64,000 bases of DNA from Promerops cafer (lineage: Eukaryota > Chordata > Aves > Passeriformes > Nectariniidae): positions 1-64,000 of the forward strand of contig VZSE01006228.1 in assembly GCA_013398275.1 (NCBI GenBank), written 5' to 3'. A program made the translations under genes and the position numbers. This document shows positions 10,894-23,614 of this stretch, one piece after another. Positions within the stretch are counted from its first letter, which is position 1. Each line of letters opens with the position of its first letter. A model generated the notes under the pieces. That model did not search any database, was not told the DNA's origin, and saw nothing but the letters and a program-made list of their open reading frames with translations.

Positions 10894-11406
10894 AGTATCT
10901 CCTTAGGAGTTACACACTCACCAGAGACAGGAGGGGAATTTCCTCCTGAGCTGTAGCAGTTACCTTGTATGATTCCTGTTCTGCAGTATTGCCCCTCTGC
11001 TCAGCAGCTGTAGCAGTTGGGCTTATTTGGGAGAAAGTGATGTGTTCACTCTGCTGTGCATGCCTTTTTAACAGTGCTTGAGCCAGTGCAATTATTTTTT
11101 AGTATGCATAATCTGCCACATGAACCTTTTAATCAGAATATATTTTTTCCTCCAAAGTATCGTATAGATTGCTAGAATTACAGTAAAAAGAAGACTGATA
11201 CCAAAATCTGTGAAATGTGGTTTGTCATTTTATTGGATAATTTATTCTGTCCAAGAAAGCCTTTCTATCCCTTTTGCCCCTTCCTGTTTTTCAGACTGTA
11301 TAATCATTAGGTTTCTGCATTTTTCAGCCTTATAGCCCAATCAACAGGACCTACTTAACACTCAATGAGCCTTGGCCCCATTATGACCAAGGTATTGTGC
11401 AATAAA
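10894..11406 (+). other. VNN1 3' UTR (probable)
   Basis: Sequence after the vanin stop contains no other gene. The hexamer AATAAA at 11401-11406 is a plausible poly(A) signal, but the true cleavage site is not visible. Confidence 0.45.
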
Positions 11407-11418
11407 GAGAAAACCAGA

Positions 11419-11447
11419 TTTGAAATTATTTGAAATTATTTGAATTA
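11419..11447. repeat. 10-bp tandem repeat (2.7 copies)
   Basis: The unit TTTGAAATTA is repeated twice, followed by a diverged partial copy. Confidence 0.75.
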
Positions 11448-11941
11448 TTCCTAGGTGGAATCTTAGAGAGAAAGTGGTCCTCCAAAACCCACCCAGGTGT
11501 TGGGTCTGGCTAAGGTCATAAAGCACATCCAGTTCTGCAGTCCCTGTGATCTTGCACCTCTCTGTACATGGCAGACGGGTGTTGGGTCCAGTGCACTTCA
11601 CATCCAACTTGCCATATAAACATAGTACTCCAACACCTTCTCCTGGGTATATGGATAATTTCTTCAAAACTGTTATGTGAAATAGGCAGTATTTTAGCAC
11701 CTGAAACACATTTCACCCTGTAGCATGAGAAATGGGCCTTATTTTGGATTTCTAGCAATGATATATCAAACTTGGCAGCCCTGGGTCTCATTTCTGTCTA
11801 TCATGTTAAGGAGCAAATGAGCTTTGTTTACATCAAATATGCCTTGGAGTGGTCCCTGCCTCCCATAGCATTTTGCATCTACTGCCGTTCTTACAGCCTG
11901 CACCAAGGTTAGTACTGAGCAGTGGTAAATGTGGCATGTAA

Positions 11942-11996
11942 GAAAGGTCTTAATAAGCTCCTCCTTAATAAGCTGAGGAGCTTATTAAGACCTTTC
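11942..11996. repeat. Perfect inverted repeat (22-bp arms, 11-bp loop)
   Basis: Positions 11942-11963 are the exact reverse complement of 11975-11996. The 11-base loop contains another copy of the core CTTAATAAGCT. The arms run GAAAGGTCTTAATAAGCTCC and onward. It would fold into a long hairpin in RNA or single-stranded DNA. It is too short to be a clear microRNA precursor. Its most likely origin is local template switching during replication. Confidence 0.9.
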
Positions 11997-14900
11997 CCAT
12001 TTCTGATGTCAAAGCAAGAATTTGGACAAGCAGAGGATGAAGTTGCATGGACTGTTGCAGCAGCCTCAGAATAGCTCCATCATTTCAATACACAATAACC
12101 ACAAACCCTGCTTTTGGGAGAGGATTCCCTGAAGGGGTTGCAAAAACCAACCAGACCTTCACCTGAGTGACTGGTGGTCACAAGTGACTAGACGAAGTTC
12201 AGTTAGTGAAATGTGAGGTTTTGTAGTAAAAGGAAATTTCAAATGATGCAAATTACAGAAACATTCAGAATAGAAAAGCAGAGAGGTAATGACTGCCCGA
12301 TGCAACAAATGGCATTTATCTTTAACAGCAGCAGTATTTACTGACTCTGGGGCAGATGTGGCAGAGTAGAAAAGTCAAATTAATTTATAAGTAATTCACG
12401 TCAATGACCCCACCCCAAAAGCTACTGCAGATGGTATCTTAATGAGACCCATCCCTCTCTGATCTGGAAAAGCATGCTCTTCATACATCAATATTTCTTC
12501 CTTACACCTTGATGCTGGCCAAAGCAAACAAGACACACCTGTCCACAGTGTTTCTAACCACACAGAAAGAAAAACAAGTTCATAATAGATTTTATTGATG
12601 CAAGACTTCAGATGAAGGTAGAAAAATACTCCATTTAAACAAATATGATACAAACTTTACAGCTACCTTAAGTAAAACTGGTAGCAATTTTGGGGAAACT
12701 TTGAGTAAAATCTAATGTACTTTATTTTACATATTGAATTAAAGTAAGGAGGCCTTGGGAAAAGATAGAGAAACAAAATCTTAATAATCTGGAGTTTTAA
12801 AGAGAGAAGGACTCTTCAGCCATGTCCTTACACATATATTTAAGTCATCATGACCTCAAGTGATGCATTAAATAGTGTGGTACATTGAGGTACAATCAGA
12901 GGTCATGTGACTTTTAGACCAAGTAATTCAAAGCTAAATGTTTATGAACAAATCATGTTATCATGGGTGAATTACTGACAGTATGGGACACCATTCCTAG
13001 GTACATTGAATAATCAGTGCAGGTATAGTGACTGACAGACAGAATGACAATGACCTGAATTTGAACTGCAGAATTTCTAATTAACCAACAGTTGAATTAT
13101 AACCCCACTTCATCCAGACAGTGTTTGCAATGCCACTGTCTGCCATCAGGGCAACAAAGCTGAAAAAGAGAAATAACTTGCATAGGTCAATAAAGAGAGC
13201 AGCAGTTATTGTAAGGTTTACCAACAGCTAATACAGGAATGCTTCTGTGTGACTTACCATGGACCATGAGATGTCACAGAGCCCCAACAGAGAAATAATT
13301 ATAGTAAACCTTCTAAAAATTAACCTTTTAATGCTGTAGACAAACACCACCTCCTACTGAAGCCACAGATGAGCATGATGACATTACCAAGTGTTTATCA
13401 GACACAGCTGATTGCTGAAACAGAAACTTTGCATACTGACAACATTATGTTATTTTCTCTTTCAGTCTGGAAAAAAAAACAATTAGCAGATGTGAAAATT
13501 TTAAAATATTTCTTGTAGCGACTCATTACTATAAAGTTTCAAAGGAAATAATCCATTTTCTGTTCAGATATTCTCATGGTAGCAGGGAATTTCTACTACA
13601 AGTATGTACAATATAGGAAATGCATTGCAACTGCATGATTTTAACTTTGTCTATCCATCTTCATTTGCTGCTTCTAATGTTCAAGTTAATTGAGGACCTC
13701 ATCGTCTGGGAGCTATGATAGTGTCAGGATGCAGGATTAGCAAGGAGTATGCAAAGCAGGGATAGATTTTAACATCAAACATATGGTCAATCTCTAGGAA
13801 ATCTCCTTTCAGAGAAATGGGAGAATGAATATTTGCATACAGTTGGTCACTCAGCTTTCATACTGCAAAACGTAATAACATAAAACTAAAAAAAATGATT
13901 TGAATACCTCTGAGATAGTCTTCAAGAGCAAGTGATGACTTTTGTAACAACAATTTCAAACATTTACTTCTAAATGGGCATTAGGAGTATGAGACTCACT
14001 TGAACTTATCAAAGTCAAATACATGGAAACATTAAGGTAAGTTTTTTATAAGATGGTTATTTTTCTATTCTGAAATTCACCTTGATGTGTTTTCCAGCCA
14101 TCTGAGACTGATTTTTGTACACTGAAAAAGGTCTATTCAGTTCTAGTTTTAGGGCTCTCTAAGGAAAATTCTATTGGGGGGGAGGGACAGTTCAGGCAAG
14201 ACTTTCTTGTCAAATTTATGGATGAGTTTGGAAAAATCTAAACTTTATTCTGCAACATTTATGAAATTCTTAGACAAAATATAATACTGACAGTTTCCAT
14301 TAAGTTGAGCAAAGAAAGTACAGGGAACTCTAGGCCTGTACCATTGCCATGTTACTTACAGAGTCTGTAGGACACACACTCCCATGCTTTTTAGAGACCT
14401 TTCTAAGTTTTCCATATAGCATTTATTCCTGTGCTGGCTAAGTGCTGCTATATAATACCTAAAGCTCTCCCTTCCTTTCATTTTGTCTCTACTAGGAGCC
14501 AGAAATCATGTCTTAATGCTCTTTTCATTGAGATCCAATAAAGTCAAATGGGGGCAGTGAGTTTGCTATACTACCACTAAAATCAATGGTGGTTACATCA
14601 GTTTGCATCTACTGATTGTGCATCTGCAGAAACAGAGCTGTTCCACATTTAGCTTTGAACTCAAACACTCATAATCTATGGGTTTTTTTCAGTTCCCTCT
14701 GCATGGAGGGTCTCACACAACTTGCCTGGCTTTAGTTGTGGTTGGAAGACAACTCTGCACCGAAGAATTCAGAGATAGTGACTGATATAGCTCCCATCCT
14801 GACAAAAGTTAGGTGCACTGATCCTGTGAAATTCCCAGTACTTTAGTTTATCACCCAGCTCACAAGATGTACAAAAATTGATTAAAAAAATATAAAAACA

Positions 14901-16720
14901 TTTATTTTCTTCCCATCCCCTTATTGTTAAGTGGTTGTCTTCTCCAATTTTCTCAGAGATATTCTTATGCCAAGTTGGCTGCAATAACTACCATAAACAA
15001 ATGGTGAAAACACATTGCAATTCATTCATGGGAACACTTTAAAAAGAGGAATTATTCTTGTCTAAGAAGAAATGAAATCTATCTGACACTGAGATACAGG
15101 AGGGAAGAGAAAACTGTGAAAACATGGCCATTAAGAGATAATGAGGTACTTCCTGGTAGCTAGGCTGAAAGACAGAAAGCTTTTGGCAAGTGTGAGTAAA
15201 AAATTATGTGTGGTCTTTTCATAAATTAGTGTCAATTAGTTGAACCTTAAGAGTATCAGATGGCTGTATGTATGAGGATTGTGTATATATAAAAACTTAA
15301 GTTTAATTAATCATCATTACCTAGCAACAGGTTTAAACATTTATTTTGTTGAAGAGTTTATGAGACTATCTTTAATGGGCCTTTTAGTTGTTTATTCATG
15401 TTAACATTAACCTCTGTTTGCAGGAATTATTCCAAATTCAGCATTATACTAATCAAAACCAGAAACCTCTTGTACTTGAGGGTTGTGTAACGCTTAATGT
15501 AACCACTCCTGTATTTTGCCAAGGGAGTCTTACGATTCCAGTTGTTTTCTGCTGAGCCTTTTCTTCTGGACCATTGTCCCTTCTGTCACTAGGGATGTGA
15601 CCTGTATTCCTCCCTGATTTGCCAAGGCTCATCATTAGATCTTGATGACTTACAAACATTTGCAAGTGGCAGGGAAAACTGGTAACAATTGCAGATAAGA
15701 GCAAAATGGACTACAGGCGGTAAAAAAGGGAGGGAGGAGAAGAGAGAGATGCTTTCTCTTCACCAGTCCTCACCTGCATGAACAAAAAGTTATGCAAGCT
15801 GGTAGAGGAACATTTAAACAGCTGAACGTCCTGTTGCCATCTGTTCCCTCTCAGTGTCATGGGTATTGGCAGGAGCTAGCTAGTCAGTGAGAGCACGATA
15901 ACAAGTCATAAATGGAGTTCAAATCGACTTCAGTGACCCTTACCTCTTCTTCAGTGACCTGATATTCAATTGATATACTGCACCTACTGAAAAGATAAAT
16001 AAAGCTTTTCTGGTGAAAAAAAATGGGCTGCCCAGGCATGTCGTCCTGAGTAGAGGGTCAGCAAGAAAGAGTACAGCCTCTGGCACTGGTAATTTCTTCA
16101 CTAGATATGTTTTTTCTGCAGTGTCGTGGTACCTCTGATGGTGATGCACAGCACTGCTGCTTCCTGCAGCAAGAAGAGACTGTGGAAGCAAAAGACAGCC
16201 CTGGCAGGTTGCCCCCTTAAAAATGGCCCACAGTGCATTAGCACTGGCATCTGCAGCCTGTTGGGCTTGCAAATGGACTACTAGAAACAGTCAGATTCAA
16301 TATTTCTGGGAAAATAGAATATGTCTACTGAAGTCAAATCCAGCATTTGTGAAAGGAACAGAGAACAGTCCATGAGAAGGCAAGCTAGAGGACATAATTT
16401 ATTGATATATAAGTCTTTATTAGCAATTTTAGCTCTCAGTGGCTTCCAGTAAAGTAGTCACACTTCCAGACCAGAATGTGACATTTCAAGACTTTCATTT
16501 CATCATGAGTTGTCCTTCTTGTTCAGCCTTGTGTCCTTTGTGCCACCTTGCCAGTGCCATACTTTCCTAAGTCCCAAGCTTATCCCAACCCCAAATACCG
16601 AGGGGAGAAGTTGCAGCTTGAGCCCCACAGGTCCTGCTACAGGCGCAGAGAAACCTCTGGGGAGAAGGAGCTGAAAGGCCTGGCTCTCCAGCAATGCAGT
16701 GCACCAGCTGACACACACAA

Positions 16721-16741
16721 ACTGACCCAGGGTGGGTCAGT
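16721..16741. promoter_or_regulatory. Palindrome with GGGTCA half-sites
   Basis: Nine-base arms (ACTGACCCA and TGGGTCAGT) flank GGG. The TGACCC and GGGTCA half-sites are everted with a five-base spacer, which some nuclear receptors can bind. No gene start is nearby, so function is unproven. Confidence 0.3.
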
Positions 16742-17662
16742 TCTTTTCCCTGGGGTCACTTTTTTCCTGGAAGGATGCTCCTTCTTGGGTTCCACAGCAA
16801 TACTAAAACTATTGTTTGAAGATGGGGGATGCTGTCAATGAGCTGCAAGTATAGTTCTCTGGTATGGTAAAAGTACATAAACAGGAAAGCAACAGCTCTT
16901 AAGTCTCTGCTACAAAGCATATAATATAAACACCTGAGCATCAAGTACAGCTAGCAAAATTTTTCATTAGAAGGAAACAATATCTTTTAATCAGTCTTCT
17001 TGTCAGGCACTGTCAAAGTATTGTGCTTAGAGATTTTGGAAAATACCCAGTCTGGGATAGGCAAATCAAATTTTTTAAGATAACTGAAAGTGTTAAAGTT
17101 TATCAACATTACACTAAACCGAAAAGAGGAAGTGAAATTTTGGGCAGTCTTAAAAACAGTTCAGTGCTCTTAGCTCCATCTGTTCCTTAACCATAATAAA
17201 CATTTCCTTCACTTTGCATGCTTTTTTCATGAAAGAAGACTGGTTTTAGTTTACTTCAAGTTGATTCATCTTTGCATATGCTAGTGGCTTGTGTCAGAAT
17301 AGATTTATTACATGCTTATCTTTTCTGGATATTTAAGATTTACGTCATCCCGTTGATGAGATTTTCCCAGCAGGCTGAGAACCAGTCAGACCAAGCATGC
17401 AGCCACTTAGCTGGGAGATTTGGTGTGGGATGAGTCAGTACCACGCTGTGTCTGCAGCCTGCGCCGGCTGGTGATGAGGAAGTGACTCCTGTGCCGTTTC
17501 ATCTCCGAGCCATGCAGCCGGGAATGCGGTGAGCTGCTAATATGCTAGTCTGGGATATAATTTTCTTTCAAAGGTGAATCTCCTATGGTTAGCACTGAAG
17601 ATAATAGTTGTTATTCTGCACAGTTCTTTCTGTAGTGAACAGCAATAACACCAACAGCAGTA

Positions 17663-17686
17663 AGTATGATTTAAAGTATGATTTAA
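17663..17686. repeat. 12-bp tandem duplication
   Basis: AGTATGATTTAA is repeated twice exactly, head to tail. Confidence 0.8.
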
Positions 17687-18656
17687 AAAGCCAATCCCCA
17701 ATGGCTGAAAGAGAAACATAGCTAGGGGCAAAGCTCTTTTCACACTCAGCTATGAATTCAGAGTAAGTTTCTTTCCTTTCTGTGAAGTTATTAGAGGGCC
17801 ATAAGGATGAAGAATGGGATTGTACCTTTTCACTGTTCAGTGCCTCCCTCCTCTGTGTTTGCCTTCTTTTTGGAGGTGGTATTCAGAGGCCAGCAAATAT
17901 CAACAAAGCAGTTACAGTCAGTAACTGAAGTTCGTTCCTGCTGGATTCATGGGTGCAGGGAAGTAGTGGCAAGGCGCAAAGGACCTGCCCTGCTGTGCCT
18001 CTGCTCTGTGCAGCAGCCACAAGGATTCACTTGCCCTGCTGGAGCGAGAGGCAAGGGGCTGCTCCTGCCCTCAGGAGCCCTGAGAGAAGCTTTTGCTGCA
18101 GAGTGAAGGCAATGGACCACGTTATGGCACTTACTGAGACTACCAAATATGTAGAATCCCTCACCCTGTGCAGAGATTGTTTCTTGGCTTTGGATGGATG
18201 TGTTTTGCTTTGCTATTAAAACATTATTTTCTTGGAATCTCTTACTCCTCTGTGCATTTCAGAGATTTGCATTTATGTTGGAGTTTGGATTTCTAGTCCT
18301 TATCCTAAGCACTACACTTGCAGAAAGATCATTACATTGCCTTACTCTGTATAAACAGCTGGCTTTACTTGGCAAGGAAAAGTTTTCCACTGAAAACTAG
18401 GAATAGAAACCATGGGAAAAGGCTACAGCTCAATCATCTCATCTATTCTCCAAATTCCTCTGGTACAAATCTGGGCTAATTTCAGACTATCTTCAGTGGA
18501 ATTGCAACAGGTTTGCAGAAGTAGCATTCAGATTAGTACTTGCCAGATCGTCTTGTTTAACCCCTATAAAGAAATAATTATTTTGTACTAATAGCTTATT
18601 GGGACTTTGGGCATTTCCCCCTAGATTTCAAGCATATAAATAGAAACTTAGGAAGA

Positions 18657-18702
18657 TTTTTTTTTTTTTTTTCAGTATTGTGCTCTTTTTTTTTTTTTTT
18701 TT
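18657..18702. repeat. Two poly(T) tracts
   Basis: Runs of 16 and 17 T residues (18657-18672 and 18686-18702) are separated by 13 bases. They could be the poly(A) tails of retroposed sequence on the minus strand, but no body is recognised. Confidence 0.8.
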
Positions 18703-20400
18703 CCTCTGGGAACTGCATAAAAGGTGAGTGGAGTTACACACTTTCAAAACTCCTCTTCAGCCATAGGGTAACCTTACAGCCTCTAGTATTTATAAATCCA
18801 TGGTTCCCCTAACAGAGAAATAGTTTTTAAAATTAACTGTATGAAAATGAGAAACTTTCTGCTGCTTGACCAAAAAGTACCCACAGAAATGCAAGCTAAA
18901 TGAATCTCAGTAGAGACCAGTGTTCTCCTGACACTTTTTTCACACTAACAGTTCTCCTTCTCAAGTCCTTTTCTGTTCTTTCCCATTTCCAGTGTCCCAT
19001 CCACCCTTTTGTGTAAGAAGGACATGACTTTTCAACACATTTTTAAATAGATTTGATGTCTGAAAAAAGTGTGATTTCCATTCCCTTCTGTGCTGTTTTC
19101 CATTTTAATTACTTTATCTTTTGAAGACAAACAAACAAGGAGAGTAAATGACCCACAGTATTCTAGACATCGTGACTTCTCTCTTTCTTGGTTTTCCAAA
19201 ACTCTGAAAACTACTTATTGCAGAAATATAATTTTTTAGGAAAAAAAAAAAGCCACAGCAACAATTTTGTAGAAAAGTTTTTACTTTGAATTTTGATGTA
19301 TAACTGCTTTACTATACTACAGATTCAAAAGACTGCTAAACACTGACAATTTGTAAGTACTTTGAGTTCTCACAAAAACAGTTTGATGTGTTTCTCTTTG
19401 ATATTTTGAGTAGCGAGTCTGAGAATATTTTTGTGATCCACATCAGCATTAAGGCACAAGAAAATGCCTGTTTGAAGCATCTGCATGAACAGAGTGGAAG
19501 CTTGTTAACACAGTGTTCCTTCTCACTCTAAATTAGTTGACAATTTGGCCTGCTTAATTACTTAATTATCTTGATATATCAAAACCTCCTGCTTTACTTT
19601 CTTTTCAGCCAACACACCATGAAATACCACTGTTCCCATGCTCACAGCTCCCCCTAGATCTGTGGTTCACTCCTTTCCGATGTGTGTGGGTCTTGCAGTA
19701 CAATTTTATTGCAAGCCAGGAGATGGAGGGAAGCTCTCCCTGACCAGGTGCGCAGCAGGGCAGACCTGCTCAGGGCAGGGGAAGGCTCCCCAGCCCCAGG
19801 GGTTCCCCAGAGGTTTGCAGGTTGCTGACAGGGAGCTGCCTCTGGAACACTTGAAGCAGAGCTGCCATTCCAAAAAATGCCCTTGAGTTTTGGCCCTGTG
19901 TTACTCAAGGGAGGGAGCATGGAGTGTGGTGGGAGAGGACTGTGTGCATGCATGGATGGCCTTGGACTGAGTGCCCATAATGAGCTGGCTGCCAGACTTC
20001 TCTATAACAGTGAGTTGTACACAATAACGTAACACGGGTTTGTTCCCCTAAATTTTACCTTCCTATAAAATGTCTGTGTTTCAAGACGGTAATTACCAAG
20101 GCCTAAACCTTCACTGCTCAAAGAGAAGTGCCTGGCTCCAAGGAAGCACACACCATCTCAGAAGGGTGAAGGCCTCTTTCACACACCACTATTTGGGACC
20201 TAATATGTCTTTTTCACTTTTCCCCAGCTCTGAAGAATCAGACCTGACTCCTCTCCTCAACATATCCTCTCAACACTCTCCAGTGCTTTCTCTCTCAGCC
20301 TGATCATCAGTTCTGCACTTTTTTTAGTTGTCAAACTCTCTCACTATAGCAAAGAGAACCTTGTAGCACAAAACCCCAGTACGTCTATGAGAGCAACCTC

Positions 20401-20416
20401 AAAAAAAAAAAAAAAA
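20401..20416. repeat. Poly(A) tract
   Basis: Sixteen consecutive A residues; no retroposed gene is recognised before it. Confidence 0.85.
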
Positions 20417-22408
20417 GAACTGATTTGTATGCACCCATTTTGACTTTTGTGCACATAATATAATAAAGTAGCTAACCCAGGTCATCAGAAGAATTTGCAA
20501 GAAGCAGTATCTTAACCCACCTTGTTGCATGTGCCCTTGAGGCACCCAGCTTAGCTGGGCTTTAGCTGATGGTCATCACAATAATGCTTTCTTACATTCA
20601 GCCGTATCACTGTTTTAAAAGGCTGCATGGTCCTCTGTGGAGCAAAAAATAGATGCTCCTCATCTATGAATCTGGTACAGCCAATAATAGGGGTTTACTT
20701 AAAACACTTTTTCAATAGTTGTATATTGCAAATAGCTGTTAACTGGTGAGCTGCTAGATTAAACATGTTTGTTCAGTAATCATAAACAGGCTGTTAAATA
20801 CACAATGTGTCACTCTGTCTACATTACACCTTTCCAAGGAAATCTTACATGCTGCTGTAACCAACCTACACTTATGTATTTTGCTATATTTTAAAAGCTT
20901 ACAGGAGGCAGATTACATGGTGTCTTTTGTTCTTTGCTTAGTTAACACTGGGTTGCCGACAATATGACTATAACATTTAATCAAACAAGTAAACATACTT
21001 CAATTTACCTATAAATAAGGCCCATTAAACAAGTATGAGTGCTACAGCCATGATTTTATTCTCTATTTGAGGGACAAAATAAACAGTTTGAGCTACTATT
21101 CACATCAACAGCTGCTACTGAGTCAAACAGCTCAAAATGCTGCTCATCACACCAGCATCCCCCAGTAATACACGGGGCTTTCTGGAGGCTCCTCCAGCTG
21201 TGGATTAAAAGCCTGTTCTCTCAAAATTTTTGTTACCCAGAACTGTAATGGTGATGAAGAGGATCAGCTGCCTTTTGAGATGGTCTTTAAAAGGAAGAAG
21301 TGCCACTCAACCAGCAGAAAACAAATGAGTGTCAAGAGCAGACTTCTATCCAGCATGAAATGACAAAGGTAAGAGAACTGGTTTTCAAGAGTATGCTTCT
21401 TCATATTTCCATTTTATTACATTTCAACCTTTGTAACTACATATGGAAGGAAAACATTCTGCTTTCTTGAAAACTTCTTCAGAGTTCAGCTCACTTGAAC
21501 AGTTTGTCGCATGTGTTTTGATTTATTTAGTTTTCATGCAAAGCCACACACTTGATCTCATTTTGCTCCATCTTTTGGCTGGAGTTTCTACTTTCTTTTA
21601 TTTAAAAAAAATCAAAGAAATTTCCCTGATTTTTTTTTAAGACAACCTGTTTCCAGGGCACAACATATTTCTTTAGGCTAAACAGTTTATCTATCAGAAA
21701 ACAACAGAGAAGTTATTAATCTTTTCAATCTTAAGGAAAACTAGAGAAAACATGTTAATTCTTTTTGATTGGCTTTATAAACTGTTTTACCACAATCATT
21801 TAATTTATTTATACTTTTATACAGAACAGGTGAAGTTCAAAATCTATGTAACACATTGACAATATTAATGGGCTTAAAACATTTATAGTGATGCCAAGTA
21901 GATACAGTTAAATTGGTGTTTAATTTTTTCTACTGTGAAAATTGAAAATTTGAGTTAATAAATATTCATCTTGCTGTGCTTTCTCTGCCTTGGGTGTAAA
22001 CGCGCTGAAAGAAGGAATGACAGGCAGGAAAAGAAACATGAAGAGACTGACAAAAGTGGAAGGAAAAGCTATATGAAGTGATAATTAAAATGAGGTGAAG
22101 AAGAGCAGAGATGGTGTAAAATATTAGTAGGCAGAAAAAAGGGGAAGTGAAAAGCACCGCTAACAGTACATAAATATACTCAAGACTCCTTTTGTCCCCC
22201 ACTCCTGAAAGTGCCTTTGAGCGAACCATGTCCCTGGCACTTGGGTGCCACTGCCTGGCCCTACTTGCAAAATCCCTCTGTATAACACGGGCTGTTTGCT
22301 AGTTGTAGCTGTCAAGGTTTTGCTACCTATAGTTTTTTGCCTATGTTCATTCAGTTTCCAGTGCCATGGTGTGCTTGTAATAACATTTGGTGTAGTATGG
22401 GAAAGAAA

Positions 22409-22428
22409 TTTTTTTTTTTTTTTTTTTT
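22409..22428. repeat. Poly(T) tract
   Basis: Twenty consecutive T residues; a simple repeat. Confidence 0.85.
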
Positions 22429-23614
22429 ATTGTGTTCTATGCAGAATAACCAGAGGCAACTAAATCCCAAAGCAAGTGGGTTACATCAGTACTGGCAGAC
22501 TTGCCATGTCAGTATTTTTCTGATAACCATTTAATACCATAATGATAGTGCTACTGAACAACAGACGCTAATGATCTCTATTTTTCACAATAACACTATC
22601 TTTCTGTAATTTAAAAGAAAAACAGATTTTTCAAAAATAAATATTTCTTGCCAAGTGCTTAAGTACTTTCATTAAAATTTTCATAAAAAGAGCGACTTGC
22701 AAAAGGGACATGCTACTGCCTACACAAGAGGACAGCGATATTTGTGTCCTTGGATGCAAACTAAACCTATGTTCTGAAAACATTTCTCACCATGTTTGTG
22801 CCTTATCTAAAAAACAGATTAATTTAATCAATACTCATAGTAATGCTAAATTACTAGCACTGAGAAAAACTAGAGCTCAACAGAAAAAAACATTATGCAG
22901 CAGATAATGTTTTAGATTAGTCAGATTCTTCCATTTTATTTTGTCAGCAAAAGGGCTTTTCCTGGCATCTCTATTTACAGCTAGAGCATGCAAGGATTTT
23001 CCAGTAAAACTTAATGTGTCCAGTCATCAATATCAGGACGGGGCTGGAGGAGAAGTCATGCATGGACTCCTCAGCTTTAGCCTTCTGCTTTAGATTTGTA
23101 GGTTTTAGACTAATGTATCCAAAAAGAAGTTGAAGGAGCTTCAGAATTTAAAATTACTGATTTTCAAGAGCAAAGTGGAGATACAGGACTCCAGCCAATA
23201 TTGATGAAGAAGACTAGGACTGAAAAGAGAAACAGGAAATATTGAAAAGGGTTTCTTATCTGCCCGCTGAAGAAGGCACTGCCCAGTGCAGGCCTCTCAA
23301 GTCACTGCTATCCTGGTGTGAGGACACCCCATTATGCAGTTAATTTCATCAAAGGAGATACCCATTTCCAGGGAAGTCAGATGATAAGTGTAATTCTGCT
23401 ACATGTAATTACAAAATACTTTCATCCTTCATAAATAATTAAATGTGAATTTCCTACACGTCCAACCAAATGAAGGTGTTTACAATGCCCTTTTGTTTTC
23501 CTCTCTGCAGCTCTTCCAGTCTAGAAAATCAAAAATCAGTCGTAAACGTACCTCAGAATTAGGAAAAACAGTACCTCTGCTGCACACCTACGTGGATTTG
23601 AGACCCCAGTAAGG

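Larger units (their letters stand above)
11407..23614. other. Intergenic region VNN1 - TAAR1
   Basis: About 12 kb without a supported gene. It holds homopolymer tracts, short tandem repeats, a strong hairpin (11942-11996) and a small GC-rich patch at 17343-17530. Open frames in it are short and lack family resemblance. A short T-rich tract followed by CTCTGCAG at about 23502-23510 could be an acceptor for a TAAR1 5' UTR exon. Confidence 0.6.

Noticed and set aside
16548..16841. Open frame with a basic Cys/Arg-rich stretch
   Set aside because: No match to a known domain and no exon signals; retained only as the site of a palindrome.
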